In this document: piece by piece, positions 17,526 through 27,047 of the stretch
How the letters are laid out: the number at the start of each line of letters is the position of its first letter
Position numbering within the stretch: position 1 is the stretch's first letter
Assembly: GCA_022842785.1 (NCBI GenBank)
Contig: JALHOW010000002.1
Coordinates: 186,001-250,000 of the forward strand
Length of the DNA: 64,000 nt
Reading direction: 5' to 3'
Source of the DNA: Hyphomicrobiaceae bacterium
GTDB taxonomy: Bacteria > Pseudomonadota > Alphaproteobacteria > Rhizobiales > Hyphomicrobiaceae
Translations under genes and position numbers: made by a program
The notes under the pieces: model-generated
Told to the model about the DNA's origin: nothing
Databases searched by the model: none
What the model saw: only the letters and a program-made list of their open reading frames with translations

Positions 17526-20500
17526 CTATTCGGCAGCAACACGCGCCGGCTTCGGGTCGCGCAGCATGGCGAGCAGGGAGGCTTCCTTGAGCTTGGCCTT
17601 CTCATAGTTGGCGTGCTTGACGTGGCCGAAGCCGCGGAACTCCTCGGGAAGGCGCGCGAGGGCCATGGCCACCGCATGCGTGTCCTTGGAGAGCCGCCGC
17701 TCGATCTCGCCGAGCATGGCCTCATAGTCGAGGATCATCTGCCGCTCGAGCTTGCGCTCGGCCGTCATGCCGAAGACGTCCCAGCGCGTGCCACGCAGCT
17801 TCTTGCCCTTCGCGAGGACGCCGAATACCGGCATCATCCAGGCACCGAGGCTGATCTTGCGCGGATGCCCTGTGACCTTGTCGCGGAAGAACCACGAGAG
17901 CAGCGGCGGCGCGAGATGGAACTCGAGCTTGTGCTGGCCGTCGAAGGCCGTCTTGATCGCCTCGGCAAGGCGCCCGTCCGACTGGAGCCGCGCGACCTCG
18001 TACTCATCCTTGTAGGCGAGCAGCTTGTAATAGCCCGTGGCTACTGCCTCCGCGAGGCCGGTCGAACCTGGCAACTTCTCCGCCTCGAGCTTTGCGAAGC
18101 GGTCAACCATATCGCTGAAGCGCTTGGCGTACGCGGCGTCCTGGTAGTCCGTGAGGTACTTCACGCGCGTCGCGGTGACATCGGCGAGCGTCGGCGCTGT
18201 CTTGGCCACGCGCGGCTTCACGATGCGCTCGATGGCCTTCATGTCGTGCGCGGCGAGACGGCCGAAGCGGAACGCCGAGCGGTTCATCTCGACCGCCGCG
18301 CCATTGAGCTCGATGGCCTTCTCGATGGCCTCGGCTGCAACCGGCACCTTGCCGAGCTGATAGGCGTAACCGAGCATGAACATGTTCGACGCGATCGAAT
18401 CGGCGAACAGCTTCACCGCTAGATCGTTGGCATCGAGCGTCACGATCATGCCCTTGCGCACCCGCTCCTCGATCGACCGCAGCAGCGCCGCACCCGGCAC
18501 CTTGAGATCCGGTGCTCGCGTAAATTCGGCAACCGGCATCTCGTGCGTCGAGACGATTACGGCGGTGTGATCCGGACGAACCGTCTCCAGCACCTTGTTC
18601 GAGCCGGTGACGACGAGATCGCAGCCGATGACGAGATCGCTCGCCGCCGTGCCGATACGGATCGCATGGATATCGTCGGCAGACTTCGCCACGCGGATAT
18701 GACACGCGACCGCACCGCCCTTTTGCGCGAGGCCGGTCATATCGATCGAGCCGAAGCCCTTGCCGTCGATGTGCGCAGCTTGGCCGAGCACAGCCGAGAT
18801 GGTCACGACACCCGTACCGCCGACACCCGTCACGATGATCGTATAGGGCTTGTCGAGATCCGGCTGCGTCGGCTCCGGCAGGCTCGCGAGCATTGTCGTG
18901 AGACCGCCCTCACCAGCCGCGCCCTTGGGCTTGCGCGGCACCGCGCCATGCACGGTCACGAAGCTCGGGCAGAAGCCGTTGACGCAGGAGAAGTCCTTGT
19001 TGCAGGTGGACTGGTCGATGGCGCGCTTGGTACCGAGCTCGGTCTCGAGCGGCACGATCGCCACGCAGTTCGACTTCACGCCGCAGTCACCGCAGCCTTC
19101 GCAGACCGCCGGATTGATGAAGGCACGCTTCACCGGATCGGGGAACGCGCCGCGCTTGCGACGGCGCCGCTTCTCGGCCGCACAGGTCTGGTCGTAGATG
19201 AGCGCCGTGACGCCATCGATCTCGGCCAGCTCCTTCTGCACGGTCATGAGATCGCGGCGGTGATAGACGGGCGTACCCGCCGGCAGGAAGCCGGACGGAT
19301 ATTTGTGCGGCTCGTCCGTCACGACGACGAGTTTCTTCACCCCTTCGGCCAGCACCTGCGCGGCGATGCGCCCGACGGTCGTGCCGCTCTCGAGCGACTG
19401 GCCACCGGTCATCGCGACCGCGTCGTTGTAGAGGATCTTGTAGGTCATGTTCACGTTGGCAGCGACCGCCGAACGGATCGCTAGGCTGCCAGAGTGCAGA
19501 TAAGTTCCATCGCCGAGGTTCTGGAAGACGTGCTTGCGCTTGGAGAACGGTGCCTCGCCGACCCAGTTCGCGCCTTCGCCGCCCATATGGGTCCAGCCTT
19601 CGGTCTTCCGGTCCATCCACTGCGCCATGTAGTGGCAGCCGATGCCCGCATAGGCGCGCGAGCCTTCCGGCACGACCGTCGAAGAGTTGTGCGGACAGCC
19701 CGGGCAGAAGTACGGAATGCGCGTCGCGGCCTCGGCGCCGAGCGCTTTGTTGCCGCGCATCTTCTTCAGCTCATCGACGCGCGTGCGAATACCCTCATCG
19801 CAACGCCCCGTGCGGATCATGCGCTCGCCCAGCGCCAGCGCGATCTCCGTCGGCTCGAGCGCGCCCTTGGCCGGGAACAGCCAGTGCTCGTTCTCGTCCT
19901 TCTTGCCAAGCACGCGCGGACGGTTCGGCACGTCGTAGAGCTGCTCCTTGACCTGCGTCTCGATGAGCGAGCGCTTCTCCTCAACCACGAGGATGAGGTC
20001 GAGCCCCTCGGCGAATTTCTTTACGCCCTCCGACTCGAGCGGCCAGGGCATGCCCACCTTGTACAGGCGCAAGCCGAGCTGATTCGCCTTGATCTCATCG
20101 ATGCCGAGCTCCTCCATGGCGGCGCGCACATCGAGGTAGCTCTTGCCGGTCGTGATGATGCCGATCTTCGGATCCGGGCCGCCGCTCGTGACGATGCGGT
20201 CGAGCTTGTTGGCGCGGGCGAAGGCAAGAATGGCGCCCTTCTTGTAGTCGTGGAGCCGCGCCTCCTTATCGAGGGCCTGATCGCCGACGCGAATGTTCAG
20301 GCCGCCCGGCGGCATGATGAAATCGTCAGGAAGCTTGACCTGCACGCGGTCGAGACGGCCGTCCACCGTCGCCGTGGACTCGATGTTGTCCTTGACGCAT
20401 TTGATGCCGACCCACACGCCGGCGAAACGCGACAGCGCGATACCGAGGAGACCGTAATCGAGGATCTCCTGCACGCCCGCCGGGTTCAGCACCGGGATCA

Positions 20501-20999
20501 TGGCGTCGACCATCGCGAACTCGGACTGGTGCGCCGAGGTCGAGCTTTCGCAGGTGTGATCGTCGCCGAGCAGCGCCAGCACGCCGCCGTGCTTCGATGA
20601 GCCTGCATGGTTGGCGTGGCGGAAGACATCGCCTGTGCGGTCGACACCGGGGCCCTTGCCGTACCAAATGCCGAATACGCCGTCGTACTTTCCGTCACCG
20701 CGAATTTCGGCCTGCTGCGTTCCCCAGATGGCCGTCGCGGCGATGTCCTCGTTCAGACCCGAATTGAAGACGATGTTGTACTTCGAGAGCAGCTTGCGCG
20801 AGCGCAGCATTGCCCCCTCGAGACCGGCGATCGGCGATCCGCGATAGCCGCTGACGTACCCGCCGGTATTGAGGCCCGCCTGCTTGTCGCGGGTCTGCTG
20901 CATCATGACGAGCCTGACGATTGCCTGGGCACCCGTCAGAAGCTGATGGGTATCATTCAGATCGAACTTGTCGTCGAGTGTCGGGCTGCTCTTGACCAT
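17526..20999 (-). CDS. Fused indolepyruvate:ferredoxin oxidoreductase
   Basis: This 1157-aa protein belongs to the single-chain 2-oxoacid:ferredoxin oxidoreductases that decarboxylate arylpyruvates (indolepyruvate and similar) to acyl-CoA, with TPP and Fe-S clusters. An N-terminal pyrimidine-binding TPP domain (GYVSGYRGSPIAGLE) is followed by the TPP pyrophosphate-binding part around CPGCPHN and GEGANWVGEAPF. A ferredoxin-like region with CEGCGDCGVKSNC and CNKDFSCVNGFCPSF comes next, and then the gamma domain (VTGVGGTGVVT). The start is ATG 20999 after AAGG. The electron acceptor ferredoxin is not in the window. Confidence 0.92.
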   Translation of the reverse strand: MVKSSPTLDDKFDLNDTHQLLTGAQAIVRLVMMQQTRDKQAGLNTGGYVSGYRGSPIAGLEGAMLRSRKLLSKYNIVFNSGLNEDIAATAIWGTQQAEIRGDGKYDGVFGIWYGKGPGVDRTGDVFRHANHAGSSKHGGVLALLGDDHTCESSTSAHQSEFAMVDAMIPVLNPAGVQEILDYGLLGIALSRFAGVWVGIKCVKDNIESTATVDGRLDRVQVKLPDDFIMPPGGLNIRVGDQALDKEARLHDYKKGAILAFARANKLDRIVTSGGPDPKIGIITTGKSYLDVRAAMEELGIDEIKANQLGLRLYKVGMPWPLESEGVKKFAEGLDLILVVEEKRSLIETQVKEQLYDVPNRPRVLGKKDENEHWLFPAKGALEPTEIALALGERMIRTGRCDEGIRTRVDELKKMRGNKALGAEAATRIPYFCPGCPHNSSTVVPEGSRAYAGIGCHYMAQWMDRKTEGWTHMGGEGANWVGEAPFSKRKHVFQNLGDGTYLHSGSLAIRSAVAANVNMTYKILYNDAVAMTGGQSLESGTTVGRIAAQVLAEGVKKLVVVTDEPHKYPSGFLPAGTPVYHRRDLMTVQKELAEIDGVTALIYDQTCAAEKRRRRKRGAFPDPVKRAFINPAVCEGCGDCGVKSNCVAIVPLETELGTKRAIDQSTCNKDFSCVNGFCPSFVTVHGAVPRKPKGAAGEGGLTTMLASLPEPTQPDLDKPYTIIVTGVGGTGVVTISAVLGQAAHIDGKGFGSIDMTGLAQKGGAVACHIRVAKSADDIHAIRIGTAASDLVIGCDLVVTGSNKVLETVRPDHTAVIVSTHEMPVAEFTRAPDLKVPGAALLRSIEERVRKGMIVTLDANDLAVKLFADSIASNMFMLGYAYQLGKVPVAAEAIEKAIELNGAAVEMNRSAFRFGRLAAHDMKAIERIVKPRVAKTAPTLADVTATRVKYLTDYQDAAYAKRFSDMVDRFAKLEAEKLPGSTGLAEAVATGYYKLLAYKDEYEVARLQSDGRLAEAIKTAFDGQHKLEFHLAPPLLSWFFRDKVTGHPRKISLGAWMMPVFGVLAKGKKLRGTRWDVFGMTAERKLERQMILDYEAMLGEIERRLSKDTHAVAMALARLPEEFRGFGHVKHANYEKAKLKEASLLAMLRDPKPARVAAE

Positions 21000-21218
21000 G
21001 AAGATCACCTTTTGGGCAGCGGCCCCGTCCTAACAAACGCATGACGGCGCGGGCGGGTGCATCGGCACATATCGCCCGAACACCGGGCAATGCATTGGTC
21101 AGCAATGCTGACATAGTTCTTGAACTGGATCAAATGTCGCAATCGGCGGGCCCGCATTCAAGGTCGAACAGCCTGCGAGCCATGCAATCCTGACGCTCTT
21201 TTCATCATCTCGCGCTGC

Positions 21219-21250
21219 AAAATTGAAAAGCCGCCGAGCGTCTCGGCGGC
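21219..21250 (-). terminator. Rho-independent terminator of the small Ala/Lys-rich gene
   Basis: A 9-bp GC-rich stem (21230-21238 with 21242-21250, loop of 3) is followed on the - strand by a T-rich TTTTCAATTTTG tract. It lies 33 bp downstream of the 84-aa gene that ends at 21284. Confidence 0.75.
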
Positions 21251-21283
21251 TTCTCGCTTCATGCCTCTCCCCGTCGCGGGCGC

Positions 21284-21538
21284 CTACTTCTTGCCAGGGC
21301 GCTGCGTCAATGCCGATGCCGCCGCCGTCTTGGCTTCCTTGCTCGCCTTGGGGTCCTTGAGGACCTTGGCTGCAGCGCTCGCCGCCTTGGAGCTGGTGAC
21401 TTCTTTGCTCTTGCTCTGCGTCAGTGTCGAGGCCGCCGCCGTCTTGGCGTCCTTGCTCGCCTTCGGGTCCTTCAGAACCTTGGCTGCCGCCGCGGCCGCC
21501 TTGCTGCCGGTACTTTCGCTTTTCGGTTTCGCTGCCAT
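21284..21538 (-). CDS. Small Ala/Lys-rich protein made of two direct repeats
   Basis: The 84-aa, very basic protein consists almost wholly of two copies of a unit of about 36 residues. Each copy contains AAAKVLKDPKASK followed by an AKTAAAS-LTQ tail (residues about 13-43 and 51-80). The start is ATG 21538, 8 nt after GGAGGG. It has its own terminator, so it looks like an expressed single gene. I know similar short Ala/Lys proteins only as uncharacterised Hyphomicrobiales proteins. The composition suggests a soluble helical protein that might bind nucleic acid, but this is a guess. Confidence 0.75.
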   Translation of the reverse strand: MAAKPKSESTGSKAAAAAAKVLKDPKASKDAKTAAASTLTQSKSKEVTSSKAASAAAKVLKDPKASKEAKTAAASALTQRPGKK

Positions 21539-21785
21539 TTTCAATTCCCTCCAGGGATCGGCAAACGGGCCCATTGACGACTCCATCAGTAAACGAATTC
21601 GATATCGTTCGTAATGGGTGTCAACTGCGCTCACGCTGGATTTCCGCACTCGATTTCAGCTCGCCTCGCCATGTGCGGCCGCGCGCACGGAGCGCATGAA
21701 ATGCACCTGCCAATTGACAGCGGGCGCGCGCCCGCGTCAAAAGCGGCCGACCCGATCAACGCGCGCCACGCCGAGGAGCCGCACA

Positions 21786-22628
<843 letters not shown>

Positions 22629-22643
22629 TCGCGGCTTTCGGGC

Positions 22644-23246
22644 TTACTTCTTCTTGGGAGCGGCGGGCGCCTTCTTCTCGGCTGCCGCTTCCTTACCGGC
22701 TGCGGCGTCCTCCGCCACATAGGCCTGGATGGCCTCCCGGATCTTGATCTTCTGCTCGTCGCTGCACTTTGTCTCGCCGGGCTTGATGGGCTCGAGGAAG
22801 ACCTTGAGCTCGCCCCCCTTCTCCTCGACCCGGAGCTTGCCGGCGACGGCGTGAACGGTCATGCGATGCAGCGTCGTGATGTAGAGAAGCTGCTGGTCGG
22901 ACCACTTCTTCTTGATCACCTCACGCCGCATCAGCGTGTCGTAGTTGGCCTGCTGCTCATCCCACAGCTCGCAAACCTGCGCCTGGGCGGAGTTGTAGCC
23001 CACGCGGATTATCTCGCGACCATTGTCTCCGGGCACGATATTCCCGTCCCGTTTCGACTTGTCGACCTCGATGACTTTGCCGTCCGGAGTCGTGAATTTC
23101 GCCGGCAGGATCTGCCACGCATACTCCATCAGCGTATTCACGGACTTGTCGCTGAGCTTACCCTGAGCCTGGGCCTCGGCGCCGGTCGCCAGCGCCGTGC
23201 AGGCGACTATCCCGGCAAGCGCACCCTTGAATGTCGTCGACGCCAT
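22644..23246 (-). CDS. Secreted protein of unknown function
   Basis: A clear Sec signal peptide (MASTTFKGALAGIVACTALATGAEAQA) is followed by a soluble domain of about 145 residues with two cysteines (QVCELWDEQQ and ETKCSDEQK) and a Lys/Ala/Pro-rich tail ending in KKK. The start is ATG 23246 because GAGG lies 8 nt upstream; ATG 23252 has only a 2-nt spacing. I recognise no catalytic motif. It probably acts in the periplasm. Confidence 0.75.
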   Translation of the reverse strand: MASTTFKGALAGIVACTALATGAEAQAQGKLSDKSVNTLMEYAWQILPAKFTTPDGKVIEVDKSKRDGNIVPGDNGREIIRVGYNSAQAQVCELWDEQQANYDTLMRREVIKKKWSDQQLLYITTLHRMTVHAVAGKLRVEEKGGELKVFLEPIKPGETKCSDEQKIKIREAIQAYVAEDAAAGKEAAAEKKAPAAPKKK

Positions 23247-23395
23247 TCTCATCACCTCAGCCCCTCGATAGCCGCCGCTCGCGCCACAAACCCTGCCTCG
23301 CGGATACGGCAGCATTGTCCACCTTCCCGGGCGCCGCTGCGCCGGGATCAGCCCCCGATAGCGAAGCGCATCGCTCGGCTGCAAGTTGGGCAAAC

Positions 23396-24661
23396 TTATG
23401 GCGTCTTTCGCGCTCGCCCTTTGCCCTGTGCCAAAGCGGCTACAACGCCGCGCAGCGTGCGCACTTCTTGCTCGGTCGCCTCCATCCGGGCAAGCATGGA
23501 TCTGATGTTACGCACCATTGTCTGGCGCTTCTCGGGCGGCTTGAAAAATCCAAGCCGCTCAAGCTCATGCTCGAGATGCTCGTAGAGGCCGAGAAGCTCG
23601 TCCTTGGTCGCCGGCCGGCTCGCGCCGACGTTCAGTCCAGTCGCCATCGGCGTTTCGTAAGTCGTCACGCGACCGAGGCTCGCGCGCTCGTGCTGGCGCA
23701 TCCACTCGTACCCGATAAGAAGCACGGCCTGGGCCAGATTGAGCGAGGCGAATCGCGCATTTACCGGGATCATGACGACCGCATCGCAGACCGCCACCTC
23801 GTCCGTCTCGAGGCCATTTCGCTCGCGCCCGAATAGGATGCCGCAGCGCTGGCCCGCGGCCGCACGCGCGCGCATTTCGTTCACGACCTGTTCAGGCGTG
23901 AGCACAGGCTTGCGCAAATCCCGCTGGCGCGCCGTCGTGGCGGCCACCCAGTTGAGATCGCCGATCGCCTCCGCGAGCGTGCCATGCGCCACGCCGTCAT
24001 CGACGACGTAATTGGCGCCCGACGCTGCGATCCGCGCTTTTTCGTTCGGCCACCCATCGCGGGGAGCGATCAGGCGCAGCTCATCGAGGCCCGTATTGGC
24101 CATGGCCCGCGCCACCATGCCGATGTTCTCGGCGAGCTGCGGCTCCATGAGCAGAATGGTCGGCGCCTCGCCGCCAGAGAATGCCGAGCCCTTGATATGG
24201 GCCCGCCGGATGCCGTGCCGGAGCTTGCGGATCACGCGACGCGCCCAGAACCAGTAGCTCTCACCGGCCCAGTCGCGCGCCAGCGCTTCGAGCGAGGCCG
24301 CCGTGCCGACCGCCTCGCCGGGGCCCTCGATCCTCACCGCGCCATCGCCGATGACGATCTCGCGGTGACGCCGGGCCAGCGCATCGAACGATCCGATGCC
24401 GTCCACCTCCGTCCGGCGCTTGCAGCCGGGGCAGGTTGCATCATCACCTTCGCACTTGAGCTCGGCGCAATAGACAAGCACCGGCTCGAGGCTCTCGCGG
24501 TCGAGCCCCTCTATAGCCAGCACGGCGAGGCCCTGATCGATGGTGTGCTCGTGCACGGCCGCGACGATTTCGGCGACGGGACGCCCCACCGGCTCGAGCG
24601 CTGTCTCAAGCACTGGCACAAGCCTTCCACTACGCTTCTCGATCGCGACACCGACGGGCAA
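23396..24661 (-). CDS. TrmJ-like SPOUT RNA methyltransferase with an extra N-terminal domain
   Basis: Residues about 165-400 form a SpoU/TrmH-family methyltransferase of the TrmJ (group 1) type, which 2'-O-methylates tRNA position 32 in relatives. Motifs are ILLMEPQLAENIGMVARAM, LFGRERNGLE and the knot segment NARFASLNLAQAV. The first 160 residues are not part of that family. They hold four cysteines (C65, C70, C77, C80) that could bind zinc, plus a region ending GESYWFWARRVIRKL. Codon use there is fully coding-like. The start is TTG 24661 with GAGGAG 10 nt upstream; a shorter start at GTG 24235 is possible. Confidence 0.8.
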   Translation of the reverse strand: MPVGVAIEKRSGRLVPVLETALEPVGRPVAEIVAAVHEHTIDQGLAVLAIEGLDRESLEPVLVYCAELKCEGDDATCPGCKRRTEVDGIGSFDALARRHREIVIGDGAVRIEGPGEAVGTAASLEALARDWAGESYWFWARRVIRKLRHGIRRAHIKGSAFSGGEAPTILLMEPQLAENIGMVARAMANTGLDELRLIAPRDGWPNEKARIAASGANYVVDDGVAHGTLAEAIGDLNWVAATTARQRDLRKPVLTPEQVVNEMRARAAAGQRCGILFGRERNGLETDEVAVCDAVVMIPVNARFASLNLAQAVLLIGYEWMRQHERASLGRVTTYETPMATGLNVGASRPATKDELLGLYEHLEHELERLGFFKPPEKRQTMVRNIRSMLARMEATEQEVRTLRGVVAALAQGKGRARKTP

Positions 24662-24774
24662 TGTGGTTTTTCTCCTCGCGATCGACCGGCCCTGCGGGGG
24701 TCCTGAGTTTGCGGAACGAGCTTATAGCGGCTTGTTCGCGTCGACGCACAGGCTATCGGGGTGCCAGAACGGCC

Positions 24775-24803
24775 TTGATCGTGAGCGCGTGGTCCCCTAT
24801 AGG
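24775..24803 (+). promoter_or_regulatory. Promoter of tRNA-Glu
   Basis: TTGATC at 24775-24780 and TATAGG at 24798-24803 are separated by exactly 17 bp. Transcription would start about 7-8 bases before the mature tRNA 5' end at 24818. Position and spacing fit a stable-RNA promoter. Confidence 0.6.
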
Positions 24804-24817
24804 AGGCGGCGAGCGCT

Positions 24818-24892
24818 GCCCCGTTCGTCTAGCGGTTAGGACGTCAGCCTCTCACGTTGAAAACAGGGGTTCGATTCCCCTACGGGGTGCCA
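24818..24892 (+). tRNA. tRNA-Glu (anticodon CTC)
   Basis: The 75-nt gene folds into a full cloverleaf: acceptor GCCCCGT with ACGGGGT, anticodon stem TCAGC/GTTGA, seven-base loop CTCTCAC with anticodon CTC, T arm AGGGG-TTCGATT-CCCCT, and an encoded CCA. G1 pairs with T72, a G-U wobble instead of G-C. A copy of the 3' end carrying C at this position lies at 27732-27745, which suggests the tRNA tail was exchanged during integration of the neighbouring island. Confidence 0.95.
24879..24892 (+). repeat. Left att-like repeat (tRNA-Glu 3' end)
   Basis: CCTACGGGGTGCCA is the last 14 bases of tRNA-Glu, including CCA. It matches 27732-27745 at 13 of 14 positions, in the same orientation. tRNA 3' ends are classic tyrosine-recombinase attachment sites. 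Confidence 0.55.
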
Positions 24893-24968
24893 GCACAACT
24901 CAGGAATTTCTTTCAATTTCAATGGCTTATCGGGTTGAAAATTAGAGTTGTACGGTCGGAAGTACCGA

Positions 24969-25000
24969 AACGGGATATCAAGGGATATCATTCGGGATAA
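24969..25000. repeat. GGGATATCA repeats near the left end of the island
   Basis: GGGATATCA occurs at 24972-24980 and 24982-24990, with a partial GGGATAA at 24994-25000, about 10-12 bp apart. The 12-mer AACGGGATATCA (24969-24980) recurs at 27645-27656 near the right end in the same orientation. This arrangement resembles integrase arm-type or accessory-factor binding sites, but no protein in the window is known to bind them. Confidence 0.5.
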
Positions 25001-25042
25001 CACTCCGTGCACGCCCGTGGCCCCCTGGCAGAAAATCTAACC

Positions 25043-26047
25043 TCATCTTCTAACCCGCGTGATCGACTGCACATGCGCGATGCGATGGCCGATCCACCGC
25101 ATCACGTTCACCGCCATGCTGTTGCCGAGCGCCTTGTAGCGCGGGCCGTCTGCGGCAAACCGACCGCGATACGGGACGAGCGTGTATCCATCTGGGAAGC
25201 CCTGAAGCCGCTCGCACTCGCGCGGCGTCAATCGTCGAACGCCTCGATACGTTGGGATAAACGTCTCGAACGCGGGGTCTAGTCGCGTTCCATGCGAAAG
25301 CAGCGCCGCAGCTAACGGCACACATACCAACCCGCCATCTAGTTCGAAGTCGGTTCCGAGGCCGCCACCGCCTCTAGTGCGCGCGCTAAGTGTTGGGGCA
25401 ACGTCTTGCCGCGCTTCCCGGCGCGGCGCAGCATTCCCGCAGAGGCTTTCGCGCTCAAATAGTACCGCTGCGGCAGGTCGCCAGTCTCCAAGATATCCGA
25501 CAACGAAGACACGCCTTCGTCGCTGAGGGACAGCCCTTCCAAACCCGTCCACTCGGACGTACTGAGCGTCAAGCACTCGGTAGGCGAACCCATACCCGAG
25601 TTCGCCCAAGCCCCCGAGGAAGGCACCAAAATCCCGTCCTCTGTTCGATGACAGGACGCCGGGGACGTTCTCCCAAACCAGCCACTCGGGCCGATATCGA
25701 TCAGTGACTGCAAGATAGGTGAGCGTGAGGTTTCCGCGCGGGTCAGCCATGCCTCCGCGAAGTCCGGCAACGGAGAAGGATTGGCAGGGGGTTCCGCCAA
25801 CGAGAAGATTGATAGTTGCATCGGGCCAGTTCACAAACTTGGTCATGTCGCCGTGGTTCGGGACAGACGGGTAGTGGTGGGAAAGAACAGCCGAGGGGAA
25901 CGGCTCGATCTCAGCGAAGAAGGCGGGCGTCCATCCGAGCGGATGCCACGCTACTGTTGCGGCTTCGATGCCGGAACAGACGGAGCCGTATCGAAATCTC
26001 GGCGATACAGCGGACGCGTTTATTTCAGTTTCTTGTCCATCGAACAT
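25043..26047 (-). CDS. Orphan DNA (cytosine-5) methyltransferase, phage-type
   Basis: This enzyme transfers methyl from SAM to C5 of cytosine in a specific DNA sequence. The conserved C5-MTase motifs appear in order: I (SVCSGIEAATVAWHPLGW), IV with catalytic Cys88 (GGTPCQSFSVAG), VI (ENVPG, from residue 126), VIII (QRRRRVF, from 175), IX (RRLTPRECERLQGFPDGY) and X (RYKALGNSMAVNVM). At 334 aa it is compact, with a short target-recognition region between VIII and IX, as in prophage enzymes. No restriction endonuclease is adjacent. Its start codon lies 4 nt from a perfect inverted repeat whose arm contains the Shine-Dalgarno. Confidence 0.92.
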   Translation of the reverse strand: MFDGQETEINASAVSPRFRYGSVCSGIEAATVAWHPLGWTPAFFAEIEPFPSAVLSHHYPSVPNHGDMTKFVNWPDATINLLVGGTPCQSFSVAGLRGGMADPRGNLTLTYLAVTDRYRPEWLVWENVPGVLSSNRGRDFGAFLGGLGELGYGFAYRVLDAQYVRVDGFGRAVPQRRRRVFVVGYLGDWRPAAAVLFERESLCGNAAPRREARQDVAPTLSARTRGGGGLGTDFELDGGLVCVPLAAALLSHGTRLDPAFETFIPTYRGVRRLTPRECERLQGFPDGYTLVPYRGRFAADGPRYKALGNSMAVNVMRWIGHRIAHVQSITRVRR

Positions 26048-26050
26048 TTC

Positions 26051-26074
26051 GGTTCCTAAAAACAGTTAGGAACC
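26051..26074 (-). promoter_or_regulatory. Perfect inverted repeat overlapping the methyltransferase ribosome binding site
   Basis: GGTTCCTAA at 26051-26059 is the exact reverse complement of TTAGGAACC at 26066-26074, with a six-base loop. Read on the - strand, the arm nearest the gene contains AGGA, 6 nt before the ATG at 26047. The element could be an operator for autoregulation or an mRNA hairpin hiding the ribosome binding site. Confidence 0.6.
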
Positions 26075-26146
26075 AGCCTATTTGTAAAAAGCCATGGAAA
26101 GTAAATGCCGTATTTTTAATATCGCGCAGAAATATCGGAGATTTTC

Positions 26147-26965
26147 ATGGAGAAGCAGGCAGTCGATATACTTTCGGAAATTTGGAACTGGGTGGCATGG
26201 CTGAGCAATTCGAATTTCGTTGCGGCTTTAGCGGGCGCGCTGGCTGGTGCCGTTGCCGCAAACCGAATTGCAATTAGAAAGGAGCGGAAGGCCCAGTTAG
26301 GGGATCGCCTGCGCGATACGAATTCGGCCATTACCCTTTCAGGATTGATCGCGAACGAAGCGCTCGTATTGAAGCGCCAGTATGTTCTAGACCTTCACAG
26401 AGACTTCACTTCCGATCTCGCGACCTTCAATGATGCGCGGGAACGCCACGAGCGGAATGCTGCCGATGCCCCCGAGCGCGTCGAGTTTATTTTCGGTCTT
26501 TCGGAACTGCCCACTCTGCCATCACCGACAGAGACGCTCTTCAACCTCGTATTCGACAAGGTACGCATTGACGGTCGCCCGCTTGGGCTGATGCTTGCGA
26601 TCAAGCAAGCGCACCAAAGCCTCAATCTTTCAATCGAGACGCGGAACCAGCTTTGCAGGGAATTCCATCCGCTCTCACGAGACCAGCGCATCGCCCGCTA
26701 TTTCGGGGCACCGTTTCGGGACGGCACCGACGAGAAGTACCCAGACACCGTGTTCAACATCTACCAGTCCACCAATGAACTCGCCTTCTTCAGCGCCACG
26801 CTGTGCGCCGACTTGCAGAAGCACGGCAAAAAGCTTGCCAAAGCCTACGAGAAGGAGATTGGGAAGCCGGTTCCGCAGGTCAATGAGGCTCGGTTCGACA
26901 CTCCGCGCGCACTCGAACTCATGCCGCCGGAGGCGGCCTACAGCGATTTTCTCAGCATGTTTTAG
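26147..26965 (+). CDS. Membrane-anchored protein of unknown function (island gene 1)
   Basis: The 272-aa protein has one hydrophobic segment at about residues 24-42 (FVAALAGALAGAVAANRIAI), followed by a basic stretch (RKERKAQ) and a large soluble, probably cytoplasmic domain. That domain is mostly helical by composition, with segments such as LHRDFTSDLATFNDARERHE. I do not recognise a family. The start is ATG 26147, 6 nt after CGGAG. It is divergent from the methyltransferase, sharing a 99-bp AT-rich gap, and is followed 82 bp later by a second membrane-anchored protein. Confidence 0.7.
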   Translation: MEKQAVDILSEIWNWVAWLSNSNFVAALAGALAGAVAANRIAIRKERKAQLGDRLRDTNSAITLSGLIANEALVLKRQYVLDLHRDFTSDLATFNDARERHERNAADAPERVEFIFGLSELPTLPSPTETLFNLVFDKVRIDGRPLGLMLAIKQAHQSLNLSIETRNQLCREFHPLSRDQRIARYFGAPFRDGTDEKYPDTVFNIYQSTNELAFFSATLCADLQKHGKKLAKAYEKEIGKPVPQVNEARFDTPRALELMPPEAAYSDFLSMF

Positions 26966-27047
26966 ACGAAGAAATAGACGCCTTGAGATCACAGTAAGCA
27001 GCCATTTCGCCACGATCCGGCGACACATGACGGAATTGGAGGGGGAT

